From assembly GCA_021848465.1 (NCBI GenBank), contig JAJZUP010000001.1, positions 806,001-870,000 on the forward strand: DNA of 64,000 bases, in the 5' to 3' direction. Below the pieces are notes generated by a model. The model saw only the letters and a list, made by a program, of their open reading frames with translations. It was not told the DNA's origin and searched no databases. The position numbers and the translations under genes were made by a program. Source of the DNA: Pseudomonadota bacterium. GTDB taxonomy: Bacteria; Pseudomonadota; Gammaproteobacteria; Burkholderiales; Gallionellaceae. This document shows, one piece after another, positions 17,167 to 26,165 of this stretch. Numbering within the stretch: position 1 is the stretch's first letter; every line of letters starts with the position of its first letter.

Positions 17167-18828
17167 TTATTTATCCTCGTTCGGTTGCGGCGCGGCCGCT
17201 GCGTGTGCCTGTGCCCGGCGCGCGTCGATTGCGGCGATCTCGGCCTGTTGTGCCGGCGTCAGGTGGTCGGTGTTTTGGGGATGGCTGGCCGCAGCCTGCT
17301 CCCTGGCGCGCGCCAGCGCGGCCTCGATGCGCTGCTGTGCCGCATCGTCCGGCTCAACGGCGCTGGTGGAGGGTTGTGCGCTGGCCTGTTTGGCTGCCAG
17401 CGTGGCGCGTTCCTTCTGCGCCAGCTTTTCCGCTTTCTCCTGTTTCTCGCGCTCGATGCGGAGCAGCCGGTATTCATGGCGCTCGCGTGCCACCTCGGAA
17501 GCCTCGGTTTCGCGCTCGCGCGCCCAGATTTCGCTCTTGGCGTAGCGGTAATAATTAACCAGCGGAATATGGCTGGGGCAGACATAGGCGCAGGCACCGC
17601 ACTCAATGCAGTCGAACAGGTGGAATTCCTGCGCCTTGCCGAAATTGTCCGACTTGGCAAACCAGAACAAATCCTGCGGCTGCAATTCGGCCGGGCAGAC
17701 TTGCGCGCAGCGCGTGCAGCGGATGCAGGGCATCGCGGGCGGCGGCGGCGGAAACAGTGCGGGAGAGGCGGCGATGATGCAGTTGGTGGCCTTGGTGATG
17801 CCGACCCGGTTCGAGGGTAGTTGCACGCCCATCATCGGGCCACCCATGATGTAGCGGTCGGTATCCGCCTTGCAGCCGGCCTGGGCGAGCAGCTCATCGA
17901 CCGGCGTGCCGAGCAGCACTTCGAAATTCTGCGCGTTTGCAACATTGCCGGTGACGGTGACGATGCGCGACAGCAGCGGTTCGCCGTGCGCGATGGCACG
18001 CCAGGTGCTGTACGCGGTCGCGACGTTGAAACACTGCACGCCTTTCTCGGTGGAACGGATGCCAGCAGCCACTTCGATGCCGGTCAGGATGCGGATCAGC
18101 TGTTTGGCGCCGCCGCTCGGATACAGGGTGGGGATGGATACCACCTCCATCCGGCATTTTGCACAGCCGGAAACTGCCTGCCGCATGGCGGCGATGGCTT
18201 CCGGCTTGTTGTCTTCGATGCCGATCAGCACCTCTTCGGCATGCAGCAATTCGCGCAGGATTTCAGCGCCGTGCACGATGTCGCTCGCGCGTTCGCGCAT
18301 CAGCATGTCGTCGCAGGTGATGTACGGTTCGCACTCGGCCCCGTTCAGCACCAGCGTGTGGATTTTGTGTTTGTGCGCGTAGGCTTTCAGGTCGCTCGGG
18401 AATACCGCGCCACCCAGGCCGACGACGCCAGCCTGGCGTAGCAGGTGGCGCAGGTCGGAATGGCTGGTTTGCGTGTAGTCGACGCCGCTGTGATCGATCC
18501 ATTGATCCTTGCCGTCGGGCTTTAGCGTGATGCATAAATCCGGCAGCCCGGAGGGGTGGGCAACCTGCTGCATGTCGATGGCGAGCACGGTGCCGGAAGT
18601 GGGGGCATGCACCGCGCTGGAAAGGCGTCCTTCCGCGCGTCCGATCAATTGCCCTTTCAGCACCTGCGCGCCGACTTCGACTACCGGCTTGGCGCGGTTG
18701 CCGACATGCTGGTGCAGCGGGATGACCAGCCGCGACGGCATGGCGGCCAGGGTAATCGGGCTGCGCGTGGATTCAAGCTTGTGCGTGGGCGGGTGCACGC
18801 CGCCATGGAATTTATGCAGTGTTCTCAT
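17167..18828 (-). CDS. rnfC: Rnf electron transport complex subunit C (NADH/FMN, two 4Fe-4S)
   Basis: A 553-residue peripheral subunit that exchanges electrons with NAD(H). It has the [12 protein letters not shown] nucleotide loop (137-148), [13 protein letters not shown] (162-174) and two ferredoxin clusters (C368/371/374/378 and C407/410/413/417). An Ala/Glu/Arg-rich, probably coiled-coil tail runs from about 435 to the end. The start [10 protein letters not shown] (18828) overlaps the rnfB stop by four bases; the open frame continuing to 19239 is only the shadow of rnfB. GAVFP replaces the more usual GAGFP. Confidence 0.95.
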   Translation of the reverse strand: MRTLHKFHGGVHPPTHKLESTRSPITLAAMPSRLVIPLHQHVGNRAKPVVEVGAQVLKGQLIGRAEGRLSSAVHAPTSGTVLAIDMQQVAHPSGLPDLCITLKPDGKDQWIDHSGVDYTQTSHSDLRHLLRQAGVVGLGGAVFPSDLKAYAHKHKIHTLVLNGAECEPYITCDDMLMRERASDIVHGAEILRELLHAEEVLIGIEDNKPEAIAAMRQAVSGCAKCRMEVVSIPTLYPSGGAKQLIRILTGIEVAAGIRSTEKGVQCFNVATAYSTWRAIAHGEPLLSRIVTVTGNVANAQNFEVLLGTPVDELLAQAGCKADTDRYIMGGPMMGVQLPSNRVGITKATNCIIAASPALFPPPPPAMPCIRCTRCAQVCPAELQPQDLFWFAKSDNFGKAQEFHLFDCIECGACAYVCPSHIPLVNYYRYAKSEIWARERETEASEVARERHEYRLLRIEREKQEKAEKLAQKERATLAAKQASAQPSTSAVEPDDAAQQRIEAALARAREQAAASHPQNTDHLTPAQQAEIAAIDARRAQAHAAAAPQPNEDK

Positions 18829-19373
18829 GCGCGCACCTGGATGGGAAAGACCGGGTAGCGCCATTTCCAGGTGCTGATGTCTTCGTTGATCGGAAGCATG
18901 CTGATGCAGTCCACCGGGCAGGGCGCGATGCACAATTCGCAGCCGGTGCATTCCGACTTGATGATGGTGTGCATCTGCTTGGCTGCGCCGACGATCGCGT
19001 CCACCGGGCAGGCCTGGATGCACAGGGTGCAGCCGATGCAGGTGTTCTCGTCGATGAAGGCAACCATCTTGCCTTTGGGACCGGCGCCTTCGCCGAACGG
19101 GATGAAGTCCTTGCCGAGCAGGTCGGCAAGCTTGTGGATGCCGTCCTCGCCGCCGGGCGGGCACAGGTTGATCTCGGCTTCGCCGGCGGCGATGGCCGTC
19201 GCATACGGCTTGCAGCCAGGGTAGCCGCATTGGCCGCATTGGGTTTGCGGCAGCACGGCATTGATCTTGTCGATCAGCGGATTGCCTTCCACCTTGAAAC
19301 GGAGGGCCGAATAGCCGAGCACGATGCCCAGAGCCAGGGCAATACCGATCATGACCAGAAGCGCGGAAATCAT
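18825..19373 (-). CDS. rnfB: Rnf electron transport complex subunit B (ferredoxin-like)
   Basis: A 182-residue subunit with an N-terminal membrane helix and an Fe-S domain with C46/C49/C54/C71 ([12 protein letters not shown]...NLCPPGG). It also carries two bacterial ferredoxin clusters (C112/115/118/122 and C142/145/148/152). It receives or donates electrons to soluble ferredoxin. It is shorter than clostridial RnfB and typical of proteobacteria. Overlaps of four bases on both sides show translational coupling. Confidence 0.96.
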   Translation of the reverse strand: MISALLVMIGIALALGIVLGYSALRFKVEGNPLIDKINAVLPQTQCGQCGYPGCKPYATAIAAGEAEINLCPPGGEDGIHKLADLLGKDFIPFGEGAGPKGKMVAFIDENTCIGCTLCIQACPVDAIVGAAKQMHTIIKSECTGCELCIAPCPVDCISMLPINEDISTWKWRYPVFPIQVRA

Positions 19374-19945
19374 TTCACCAGGCCCGAGAACCCCATGAAG
19401 GTCAGGCTCATCAACCCGGCGGTGACCATGGCGATGGCCGAGCCCTTGAAAATGCCCGGCACGTCGGCGCCTTCAAGGCGTTCGCGGATGCCGGCAAACA
19501 GGATCATGACCAGCGTGAAGCCGAGCGCGCCGCCAAAGCCGAACAGCAGGGACTGGACGAAATCATGCTTGGCTTGGACGTTGAGCAGCGGGATGCCCAG
19601 CACGGCGCAGTTGGTGGTGATCAGCGGCAGGTAGATGCCGAGCACCTGGTACAGCGCGGGACTGGTTTTGCGCACCACCATTTCGGTGAATTGCACGATG
19701 CTGGCGATGACGACAATAAACGACAGCGTGGTGAGGTAGGCCAGGTCCGGTCCGAGCAGGTAGTGCTGGATCAGGTAACTGGCGCCGGAGCCCAGCGTCA
19801 GCACGAAGGTCGTGGCCGCGCCCATGCCCACGGCGGCTTCCAGTTTCTTGGAAACCCCCATGAACGGACACAGCCCGAGAATTTTCACCATGACGATATT
19901 GTTCACGAACACGGTGCTGACGAGGATGAGTAGGTATTCGGCCAT
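19370..19945 (-). CDS. rnfA: Rnf electron transport complex subunit A
   Basis: A 191-residue six-helix membrane protein starting [19 protein letters not shown], with [16 protein letters not shown] and [16 protein letters not shown], the mirror-image partner of RnfE. It is first in the rnfABCDGE operon, with 91 bases separating it from the stop of kup, the next minus-strand gene upstream. The operon may supply low-potential electrons for redox-sensor reset (SoxR-type, called Rsx) or biosynthesis. No nif genes are nearby, so the physiological role is open. Confidence 0.96.
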   Translation of the reverse strand: MAEYLLILVSTVFVNNIVMVKILGLCPFMGVSKKLEAAVGMGAATTFVLTLGSGASYLIQHYLLGPDLAYLTTLSFIVVIASIVQFTEMVVRKTSPALYQVLGIYLPLITTNCAVLGIPLLNVQAKHDFVQSLLFGFGGALGFTLVMILFAGIRERLEGADVPGIFKGSAIAMVTAGLMSLTFMGFSGLVK

Positions 19946-20036
19946 CGACTTGCCTTTACAAGAGGTTGCGGATTATCCGCTGATTCCGCCGGGGGCTCAA
20001 CTGGATCCGGGCTATATCTATATAACCAGTGAGTGA

Positions 20037-21908
20037 TTACAACAACACTTTTGTGCCCAATTCCACGACCTGGTTGGCCGGCAGGTTGAAGAAACCGGCG
20101 GCGCCTTCGGACTGGCGCGTCATCCAGGAAAACAGTGAGCGGCGCCAGCGCTGCATGCCGCCGAAACCTTCGGCCACCGTGGAGCGGGCAATGAAGTAGG
20201 TGGCGCCCATGTCCTCGAATTGCAACCCATGCGCAGACAATGCCTGCAAGGCTTGCGGGATGTCCACTTCCTGACGGAAGCCGAAATGCAGCGTCACGTT
20301 ATACATGCCGGGAGCGAGTTGCCTGAACTCCATTGCGGTCGCGGCGGGCACGCGCGGGACATCATCGGTGACAACGTGCAGAAACAGGGTTTGCTCGTGC
20401 AGCACCTTGAAGTGCTTGAGGTTGTGGAACAGTGCGCTGGGCACCAGAGTGGGGTCGGCGGTGAGGTACACAGCAGTTCCGGCTACACGCGGAACGTCAG
20501 GCTGGGTGCCGGATATGAAAATGTCCATCGGAATATCCAGTTTGCGGCGTTGCTCAGCAACCAGGGTGCTGCCGCGTTTCCAGGTGGACAGCGTGATGAA
20601 CAGCAGCAGCCCCAGCCCCAGCGGCATCCAGCCGCCATGCATGACCTTGGTCAGGTTCGAGGACAGGAACAACATTTCGAGCAGTGCGAAAACCACCAGT
20701 GCCAGCAGCAAAGCTGAGCGCATGTGTCCGGGCTGCTTGCTGGCCACAAACAGGGTGAGCAGGGTGGTGATGATCATCGTGCAGGAAACGGCGATGCCGT
20801 AAGCGGCGGCGAGCGCGCTCGATGAGCCGAATTCGATCACCAGCAGGATCACGCCGGCGAGCATCATCCAGTTGACGGCGGGGATGTAGATTTGCCCGCG
20901 CTGCGAGTCCGAGGTGTGCTGGATGAACAGGCGCGGCAGGTAACCCATGCGCATGGCTTGCAATGTGATCGAATAGGCGCCGGTGATGGTGGCCTGCGAG
21001 GCAATCACGGTGGCGGCAGTGGCGAGTGCGACCAGCGGCAGCAGGAACCAGCCCGGCGACAGCAGGTAAAACGGGTTTTGTATTGCGTCTGCCGAGCGCA
21101 ACACCAGCGCGCCCTGGCCGAAGTAATTGATCAGCAGTGCCGGGCACACCAGGCCGTACCAAGCCAGCCGCACCGGGCGGGCGCCGAAGTGCCCCATGTC
21201 GGCATACAGCGCTTCACCGCCGGTCAGCGCCAGGAATACCGCCGACAGCAACATGAACATGCCTTCCGGGTGCGCGACGGCAAACTGTATTGCGTAGGCC
21301 GGGCTGAGTGCGTTCAGCACGGACGGGGTTTCGGCGATGCTGAGCGCGCCCAGTATTGCCAGCGTGATAAACCACACGAGCGTGACCGGGCCGAACAGCT
21401 GTCCGATGCGGCTGGTTCCGCGTCGCTGGATCAGGAACAGGCCGATCAGCACGCCCGCGGTGACCGGAAGGATCAGGTTGTCCAGTGCCGGGGTGGCGAT
21501 GCTGATGCCTTCGACGGCGGAAAGCACCGAGATGGCGGGGGTGATCAGTGCATCGCTGTAGAACAGGGCGGCGGCGAAAATGCCGGCGGTGACGATGCCG
21601 CGTCTCCAGCGTGCGTCGCCGCGGGCGGTGCGGTTGGCCAGCGCGGTGAGCGCCAGCACGCCGCCTTCGCCGTCGTTGTGGTAGCGCAGCATGACCAGCA
21701 CGTATTTGAAGGAGATGATCAGCATCATGGCCCAGAACAGCGCGGACAGGGCCGCGAATATATTGGTTTCCGTGGGCGGGAGTGCGTGTGCCCCGGTGAA
21801 TGCTTCCTTGAAGGCATACAGCGGGCTGGTGCCGATGTCGCCGTACACCACGCCGAGTGCGGCGAGGGTCAGGATGCCAGTGGATTTTTTTGTGGTCTCG
21901 TGGTTCAT
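20037..21908 (-). CDS. kup: Kup-type potassium uptake protein
   Basis: A 623-residue transporter with the HAK/KUP/KT signature near the start (LGVVYGDIGTSPLYAFKE) and about twelve membrane helices to roughly residue 430. A cytosolic C-terminal domain ends in ELGTKVLL. It imports K+ with H+. ATG 21908 was chosen; a TTG 18 bases upstream overlaps the kdpE stop but has no ribosome-binding site. It lies directly behind kdpE and kdpD in the same direction, so the two-component system probably controls it. Confidence 0.93.
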   Translation of the reverse strand: MNHETTKKSTGILTLAALGVVYGDIGTSPLYAFKEAFTGAHALPPTETNIFAALSALFWAMMLIISFKYVLVMLRYHNDGEGGVLALTALANRTARGDARWRRGIVTAGIFAAALFYSDALITPAISVLSAVEGISIATPALDNLILPVTAGVLIGLFLIQRRGTSRIGQLFGPVTLVWFITLAILGALSIAETPSVLNALSPAYAIQFAVAHPEGMFMLLSAVFLALTGGEALYADMGHFGARPVRLAWYGLVCPALLINYFGQGALVLRSADAIQNPFYLLSPGWFLLPLVALATAATVIASQATITGAYSITLQAMRMGYLPRLFIQHTSDSQRGQIYIPAVNWMMLAGVILLVIEFGSSSALAAAYGIAVSCTMIITTLLTLFVASKQPGHMRSALLLALVVFALLEMLFLSSNLTKVMHGGWMPLGLGLLLFITLSTWKRGSTLVAEQRRKLDIPMDIFISGTQPDVPRVAGTAVYLTADPTLVPSALFHNLKHFKVLHEQTLFLHVVTDDVPRVPAATAMEFRQLAPGMYNVTLHFGFRQEVDIPQALQALSAHGLQFEDMGATYFIARSTVAEGFGGMQRWRRSLFSWMTRQSEGAAGFFNLPANQVVELGTKVLL

Positions 21909-21922
21909 GGGATTAATGCTCG

Positions 21923-22612
21923 TCAAGGTTGGAAGCGGTAGCCGATCCCGGTTTCAGTCAGGAAATGCTTCGGTTGAGTGGTGTCGTCTTCGAGCTTCTG
22001 GCGCAGCCGGCCGACATAGATGCGCAGGTAATGGTTGCTCTCGGCATGGGCGTTACCCCATACCGCGCGCAGCAAATGGCGATACGTCAGCACCTTGCCG
22101 GGATTGGAAAGCATGGTCAGCAGCAGGCGATGCTCAATCGGGGTGAGGTGGACAATGGCGTTGTTGCGCGTAACCTGGCGATGGGCCAGGTCGACCTCGA
22201 TTTCGCCGAAGCGGTAACTGGCCTCCAGGTTGGGCGCATCAGTCTTGTTACGCCGCAGCAGTGCGCGCACCCGCGCCAGCAGCTCGCCGATCGCAAACGG
22301 CTTGGTCAGGTAGTCGTCCGCGCCGTTATCCAGTGCATGGATTTTTTCCGCTTCGCTACTGCGGGCCGAGAGCACCAGTACCGGCATATCGGTATGCAGG
22401 CGTACCGAGCGGATGAAGTCGACACCGTCTCCGTCCGGCAGTCCGAGGTCCAGGATGATCATGGCGGGAGCGGTCTCCTGAAGGTGCTCCAGAGCCTTAT
22501 GCATGGTGTCGCTTTCCACGATGCTGTAGCCCTCTTCTTCCAGTGCCTGCCGTACAAAGCGGCGGATCTGGACTTCATCTTCGATCAGCAATATGCGGGA
22601 GGATTTATTCAT
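21923..22612 (-). CDS. kdpE: KdpE-like response regulator
   Basis: A 229-residue OmpR/KdpE-family regulator. The receiver domain has acidic residues ED at 11-12, phosphoacceptor D55 (ILDLGLPDGDG) and a K in YLTKPF. A winged-helix DNA-binding domain (about 130-225) ends in TGIGYRFQP. ATG 22612 lies inside the kdpD end (8-base overlap). It forms a pair with the adjacent sensor kinase; kup follows 14 bases after its stop. Confidence 0.92.
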   Translation of the reverse strand: MNKSSRILLIEDEVQIRRFVRQALEEEGYSIVESDTMHKALEHLQETAPAMIILDLGLPDGDGVDFIRSVRLHTDMPVLVLSARSSEAEKIHALDNGADDYLTKPFAIGELLARVRALLRRNKTDAPNLEASYRFGEIEVDLAHRQVTRNNAIVHLTPIEHRLLLTMLSNPGKVLTYRHLLRAVWGNAHAESNHYLRIYVGRLRQKLEDDTTQPKHFLTETGIGYRFQP

Positions 22613-24134
22613 TTTCACTTTCGGTTTCAATGTGAGGTGGGTTGCCCAGCGGCAAGGTGAAGCTTATGCACGCACCGTTGTCATTGCGTGCGCTGATTTC
22701 CCCGCCATGGGCTGCCACAATCGTGCGGCAAATCGCCAGCCCGAGACCGGCACCCTGGATGCTGGATTCGTTGTCGCCGCGTTCGAACAGGCCGAATACG
22801 GCATCCAGTTTATACGGAGGAAATCCCGGGCCCCGGTCCCACACGGAGATGCGGGCAAAGCTGCCCAGAAAGTCGGCGCGGATATAAATCGGGGAATCGG
22901 GATAGGCATATTTGACGGAGTTTTCGAACAGGTTGCAAAGTACGCGTTCGATCAATACTGCATCGAATCTGAGCAGCGGGAAATCCGGCGCGATGCTGAC
23001 GTTTACCGGGTGTTGCTGCAAGGCGTCGCCCAGCAGTTTTATGCTTGATCCGATAACTTCTTCGACCGGCTGCCATTGCAGGTCGAGTTGAATGTTTCCG
23101 GCGCGCAGCTTGGCCATGTCCAGCAAATTGCTGACGATGCTGTTCAGGCGGCGCGCCTGCTCGCGGATGGCCTCTGCAACCGTGCGGTCGGAGTCTTGCA
23201 GCTTGCTGCGCGTCAAGGTGTCGGCCATGCCATACAGGATGGTGAGCGGTGTGCGGATGTCGTGGGATATGGCGGAGAGCAGCGTGTTGCGCAGGCGTTC
23301 ATCCATGATTTGCAGTTGGGTGTGCTGGGCTATTTCAAAAAAATGCAGGCGCTCGATTGATGTCGCAATGAGTGCCGCGATGGCTTCATACAGGCTTTTT
23401 TGCGTTTCGATATGTGCCGGGGGCGTCTGGCCAAAATCGATTGCCAGGATGCCGCGTATATAAGTTGCACCGCGTAATGGAAGAAACAGCCAGTGATGAT
23501 CCGCTTCGCGCATGTGCCGCGTTTCCGACATATGCAGGGCGGTTTCGGCTGCGGCAATCTGCAGCGACGAGAGTTCCTGGTGTCCGGCTTCAACCAGTTG
23601 CAACAACTCGTTGTTACGGATCAGCAGCATGCCGGTACAATGATGATTGTCGTGCAGGTATTCACGCGTGACGACGGCGACTTGCTGGAGACTGGTTGAT
23701 CCGGCTAGCTGGCTGGCCAGCAGGTACAAGGCTTGCGAGAGCTGTTCGCGCTGGGTAGCAGCCAGTGCCTGCAGCCTGAGCCGGGCTGCAAGGTCGGCGA
23801 CAATCAGGGCAACGGTCAGCATCACTGCCAGCGTGATGGCGTATTGCATATGGGTTATCGAAAACGACAGCACCGGGTGGATGAAGAAAAAGTCCAGCAT
23901 GGCGGTGCTCAGGATTGCAGCGATGATGGCGGCCAGCTTGTCTGCCCGTATTGCAACAATGGCAACTGCGAGCAGGTACAGCATGGCAATGTTGGGGGGC
24001 TCTAGAAAGCCGCGCAACGGCCAGGCGAGCAGCGTGGTCAGGCCGCAACACGCGACAATCCATCCGGCTCTGGATGTCAGGCCAGGTTGTCCGGGCGGGA
24101 TGGCGTCGAGTTGGAGGGGGGGCTGTTTGCGCAT
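22605..24134 (-). CDS. kdpD: shortened KdpD-like sensor histidine kinase
   Basis: A 509-residue kinase aligning with the C-terminal part of KdpD. It has four tightly packed membrane helices (DUF4118, about 25-118), a GAF-like region (135-265), the HisKA box with H291 (AISHDIRTPLT) and an ATPase domain (N-box LFENSVKYAY, GAGLGLAICRTI). The usual N-terminal KdpD Walker/USP region of about 380 residues is absent, though the gene starts cleanly with MRKQPP. Without this part, c-di-AMP or USP-type input is not expected. No kdpFABC is present; the linked transporter is kup. Confidence 0.9.
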   Translation of the reverse strand: MRKQPPLQLDAIPPGQPGLTSRAGWIVACCGLTTLLAWPLRGFLEPPNIAMLYLLAVAIVAIRADKLAAIIAAILSTAMLDFFFIHPVLSFSITHMQYAITLAVMLTVALIVADLAARLRLQALAATQREQLSQALYLLASQLAGSTSLQQVAVVTREYLHDNHHCTGMLLIRNNELLQLVEAGHQELSSLQIAAAETALHMSETRHMREADHHWLFLPLRGATYIRGILAIDFGQTPPAHIETQKSLYEAIAALIATSIERLHFFEIAQHTQLQIMDERLRNTLLSAISHDIRTPLTILYGMADTLTRSKLQDSDRTVAEAIREQARRLNSIVSNLLDMAKLRAGNIQLDLQWQPVEEVIGSSIKLLGDALQQHPVNVSIAPDFPLLRFDAVLIERVLCNLFENSVKYAYPDSPIYIRADFLGSFARISVWDRGPGFPPYKLDAVFGLFERGDNESSIQGAGLGLAICRTIVAAHGGEISARNDNGACISFTLPLGNPPHIETESENE

Positions 24135-24202
24135 GCGGCAGGATTATTCCTGCCCAAGAATAAAAATGCTGTAAAAATTTCCGTGACCGGTTTTCGGTTG
24201 AC

Positions 24203-24652
24203 TCACCCGTGCACTACTGGAATGGTCTTGAATGCCGGGGAATTTTTTGCGGATGGCTTGATCGCGTCCGCGAGGGTGAACTTGTCCAGTTCCTGCAGGA
24301 AAATATCCCGGGCATTGAATAGTACCGATTTCAAGGCGCAGGCACGGGTGATGACGCATTGATCCTCTTCGGGGTTGAAGCATTCCAGCAGGTTGAAGTC
24401 CGGCTCCATCGCACGCACGACATCGCCGACAATGATTTTGTCCGCCGGGTGTGCCAGCCTGAGGCCGCCATTCTTGCCCCGTATGGTCTGGATGAAGCCG
24501 TTCAGCCCAAGGTTATGCACCACCTTGACCAGATGGTTGCGGGAAATATTGTAAAAATCGGCCAGCTCGCTGATGGTTACATTAGCGTCCTTCTTGTAAG
24601 CCAGGTAGATCAGGACGCGGAGTGAATAATCGGTGTATTGGGTCAGGCGCAT
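24203..24652 (-). CDS. nsrR: NsrR-like Rrf2-family nitric-oxide-sensing repressor
   Basis: A 149-residue Rrf2 regulator. It has a winged helix with ISRNHLVKVVHNLG and RGKNGGLRLAHPA, close to NsrR, and cluster cysteines C91, C99 and C105. The spacing of the first two is wider than in E. coli NsrR (C91/C96/C102). NsrR holds an Fe-S cluster that NO destroys, releasing repression. It is divergent from a haemoglobin gene across a gap that contains a near-perfect NsrR operator, which strongly supports the call over IscR. Confidence 0.87.
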   Translation of the reverse strand: MRLTQYTDYSLRVLIYLAYKKDANVTISELADFYNISRNHLVKVVHNLGLNGFIQTIRGKNGGLRLAHPADKIIVGDVVRAMEPDFNLLECFNPEEDQCVITRACALKSVLFNARDIFLQELDKFTLADAIKPSAKNSPAFKTIPVVHG

Positions 24653-24702
24653 ATCAAGTCCTCGCGGTCAGACTGTCCTTGACAGGATAGCAGATGGACA
24701 AT

Positions 24703-24725
24703 AAGATGTAAAAAGGATGCATGTT
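24703..24725. promoter_or_regulatory. NsrR operator between nsrR and the haemoglobin gene
   Basis: The 23-base site has the left half AAGATGTAAAA, one spacer base and the right half GGATGCATGTT. The E. coli consensus has halves AAGATGYATTT and AAATRCATCTT with the same spacing, so both outer octamers match at 7 or 8 of 8 bases. It lies 51 bases from the nsrR start and 107 from the haemoglobin start. This predicts autorepression of nsrR and NO induction of the haemoglobin/reductase pair. Confidence 0.78.
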
Positions 24726-24831
24726 AAGAAGTGGGGCCAAATATCAGTGGATCCGAATATACATCCTGACGCAGCGTTGCACAATCGCCGGGCTATGCCG
24801 GTTGCATGTAAATTACACGAAAGGAATGACA

Positions 24832-25194
24832 ATGAGCGTTTATGACGAAATTGGTGGCGAAGCAGCAATGAATGCAGCAGTGGATGTTTTTTATCGCAAG
24901 GTCCTGAAAGATGATCGCATCAAGCACTTCTTCGATGGTGTTGACATGGCGAGGCAGGCGGCCAAGCAGAAGGCCTTCCTGACCATGGCATTGGGCGGCC
25001 CCAACAACTATACCGGCGAGGATATGCGCAAAGGTCATGCGCATCTGGTTGCACGCGGCTTGAACGATAGCCATTTTGATGCGGTAATGGAAAATCTGGG
25101 TGCAACCCTGAAAGAGTTGAATGTTCCCGGTCATTTGATCGCTCAGGCGGCCGCAATCGCGGAAAGCACTCGCAAAGACGTGCTGGGCAAATAA
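24832..25194 (+). CDS. group I truncated haemoglobin
   Basis: A 120-residue globin of the trHbN class starting MSVYDEIGGEAAMNAAVD. It has the B10 tyrosine Y21 (FYRKVL), the FFDGVD and MALGGP turns, and a proximal His in MRKGHAHL (H69). Class I truncated haemoglobins turn NO and O2 into nitrate when re-reduced. ATG 24832 was chosen because AAGGA ends six bases upstream; an ATG two codons earlier overlaps that site. The reductase gene starts seven bases after its stop. Confidence 0.92.
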   Translation: MSVYDEIGGEAAMNAAVDVFYRKVLKDDRIKHFFDGVDMARQAAKQKAFLTMALGGPNNYTGEDMRKGHAHLVARGLNDSHFDAVMENLGATLKELNVPGHLIAQAAAIAESTRKDVLGK

Positions 25195-25201
25195 TTCCCC
25201 T

Positions 25202-26152
25202 ATGTCTCGCGTCATCTATGACGGACAGGCAATCGAGCGCGGAGATTTGTCCGTGCTCGATTGCCTTACCGAACACGGGATCAATATCCCGTCCTCCTGT
25301 CATTCTGGGTTGTGCCAGACGTGCCTGTCCCGTGCGGCAAGCGGCTCGATACCCGCCAGGGCGCAAACCGGGTTGAAAGAAACCCAGATTGCGCAAAACT
25401 ATTTCCTGGCTTGCGTGTGCTATCCGGAGCACGATATTGAAGTTGCAATGGAAGACGGAGTGAACAAATTGCCGGCGCTTGTCAGCGGGGTCAAACACCT
25501 GAGCGCCGACATTCTCGGGGTGCACCTGAAACCGCAGCATCCTTTCAATTATCGTGCCGGGCAATTCATCAATTTCTTCAAGGACGAAAATACGGTTCGT
25601 TCCTATTCGCTGGCGAGTGTGCCTGAGCTGGACGATGAGTTGTTCCTGCATGTGCGCAAGGTGCCCGGTGGGCAGGTAAGCCCCTGGATGTTCGAGCACC
25701 TCAAGCCCGGCGACCAGGTTCAGATCACTGAGCCAGCGGGCGAATGTTTCTATGTGCCCGGCAAACCGGCACAAAATATCCTGCTGGTCGGGACCGGGTC
25801 AGGACTGGCTCCGCTGTATGGAATTATCCGCGATGCGCTCCAGCAAGGGCATACGGGCAAAATCGTGCTGTATCACGGCAGTACTTCTTTCGGCGGGCTG
25901 TATCTGGTGGATGAATTGCGCACTCTCGCGCAGAAGCACGAAAATTTCAGCTACGTTCCCTGTATTTCCGAGTCCGCCGTGCCGGAGGGCTATGCTTCCG
26001 GCATGGTGCTGGATGTCGTGCTGGCAAGGCAGGCCGATCTTTCCGGTTGGCGCGTGTTTCTGTGCGGTCATCCGGAGATGGTCAAATCCGGCAGGCAGGA
26101 GGCATTTCTGGCCGGGGCTTCGATGAGTGAAATTTTTGCCGATCCGTTCTAG
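25202..26152 (+). CDS. 2Fe-2S ferredoxin/FAD/NAD(P) oxidoreductase, probable haemoglobin reductase
   Basis: A 316-residue three-part flavoprotein. The N-terminal plant-type [2Fe-2S] domain has C33, C38, C41 and C71; the FAD domain has RSYSLAS (133-139) and the NAD(P) domain has GTGSGLAP. Relatives serve as reductases of oxygenases or NO dioxygenases. No Shine-Dalgarno sequence is visible, so it is probably translated by coupling to the haemoglobin gene. The pair is functionally equivalent to a flavohaemoglobin split into two polypeptides with an added ferredoxin domain; this role is inferred from context. Confidence 0.88.
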   Translation: MSRVIYDGQAIERGDLSVLDCLTEHGINIPSSCHSGLCQTCLSRAASGSIPARAQTGLKETQIAQNYFLACVCYPEHDIEVAMEDGVNKLPALVSGVKHLSADILGVHLKPQHPFNYRAGQFINFFKDENTVRSYSLASVPELDDELFLHVRKVPGGQVSPWMFEHLKPGDQVQITEPAGECFYVPGKPAQNILLVGTGSGLAPLYGIIRDALQQGHTGKIVLYHGSTSFGGLYLVDELRTLAQKHENFSYVPCISESAVPEGYASGMVLDVVLARQADLSGWRVFLCGHPEMVKSGRQEAFLAGASMSEIFADPF

Positions 26153-26165
26153 GCGCCCGATCACT

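Noticed and set aside
18829-19239. N-terminal extension of rnfC by 137 codons
   Set aside because: This part is Arg/His-rich out-of-frame reading of rnfB; the conserved RnfC start [10 protein letters not shown] lies at 18828.
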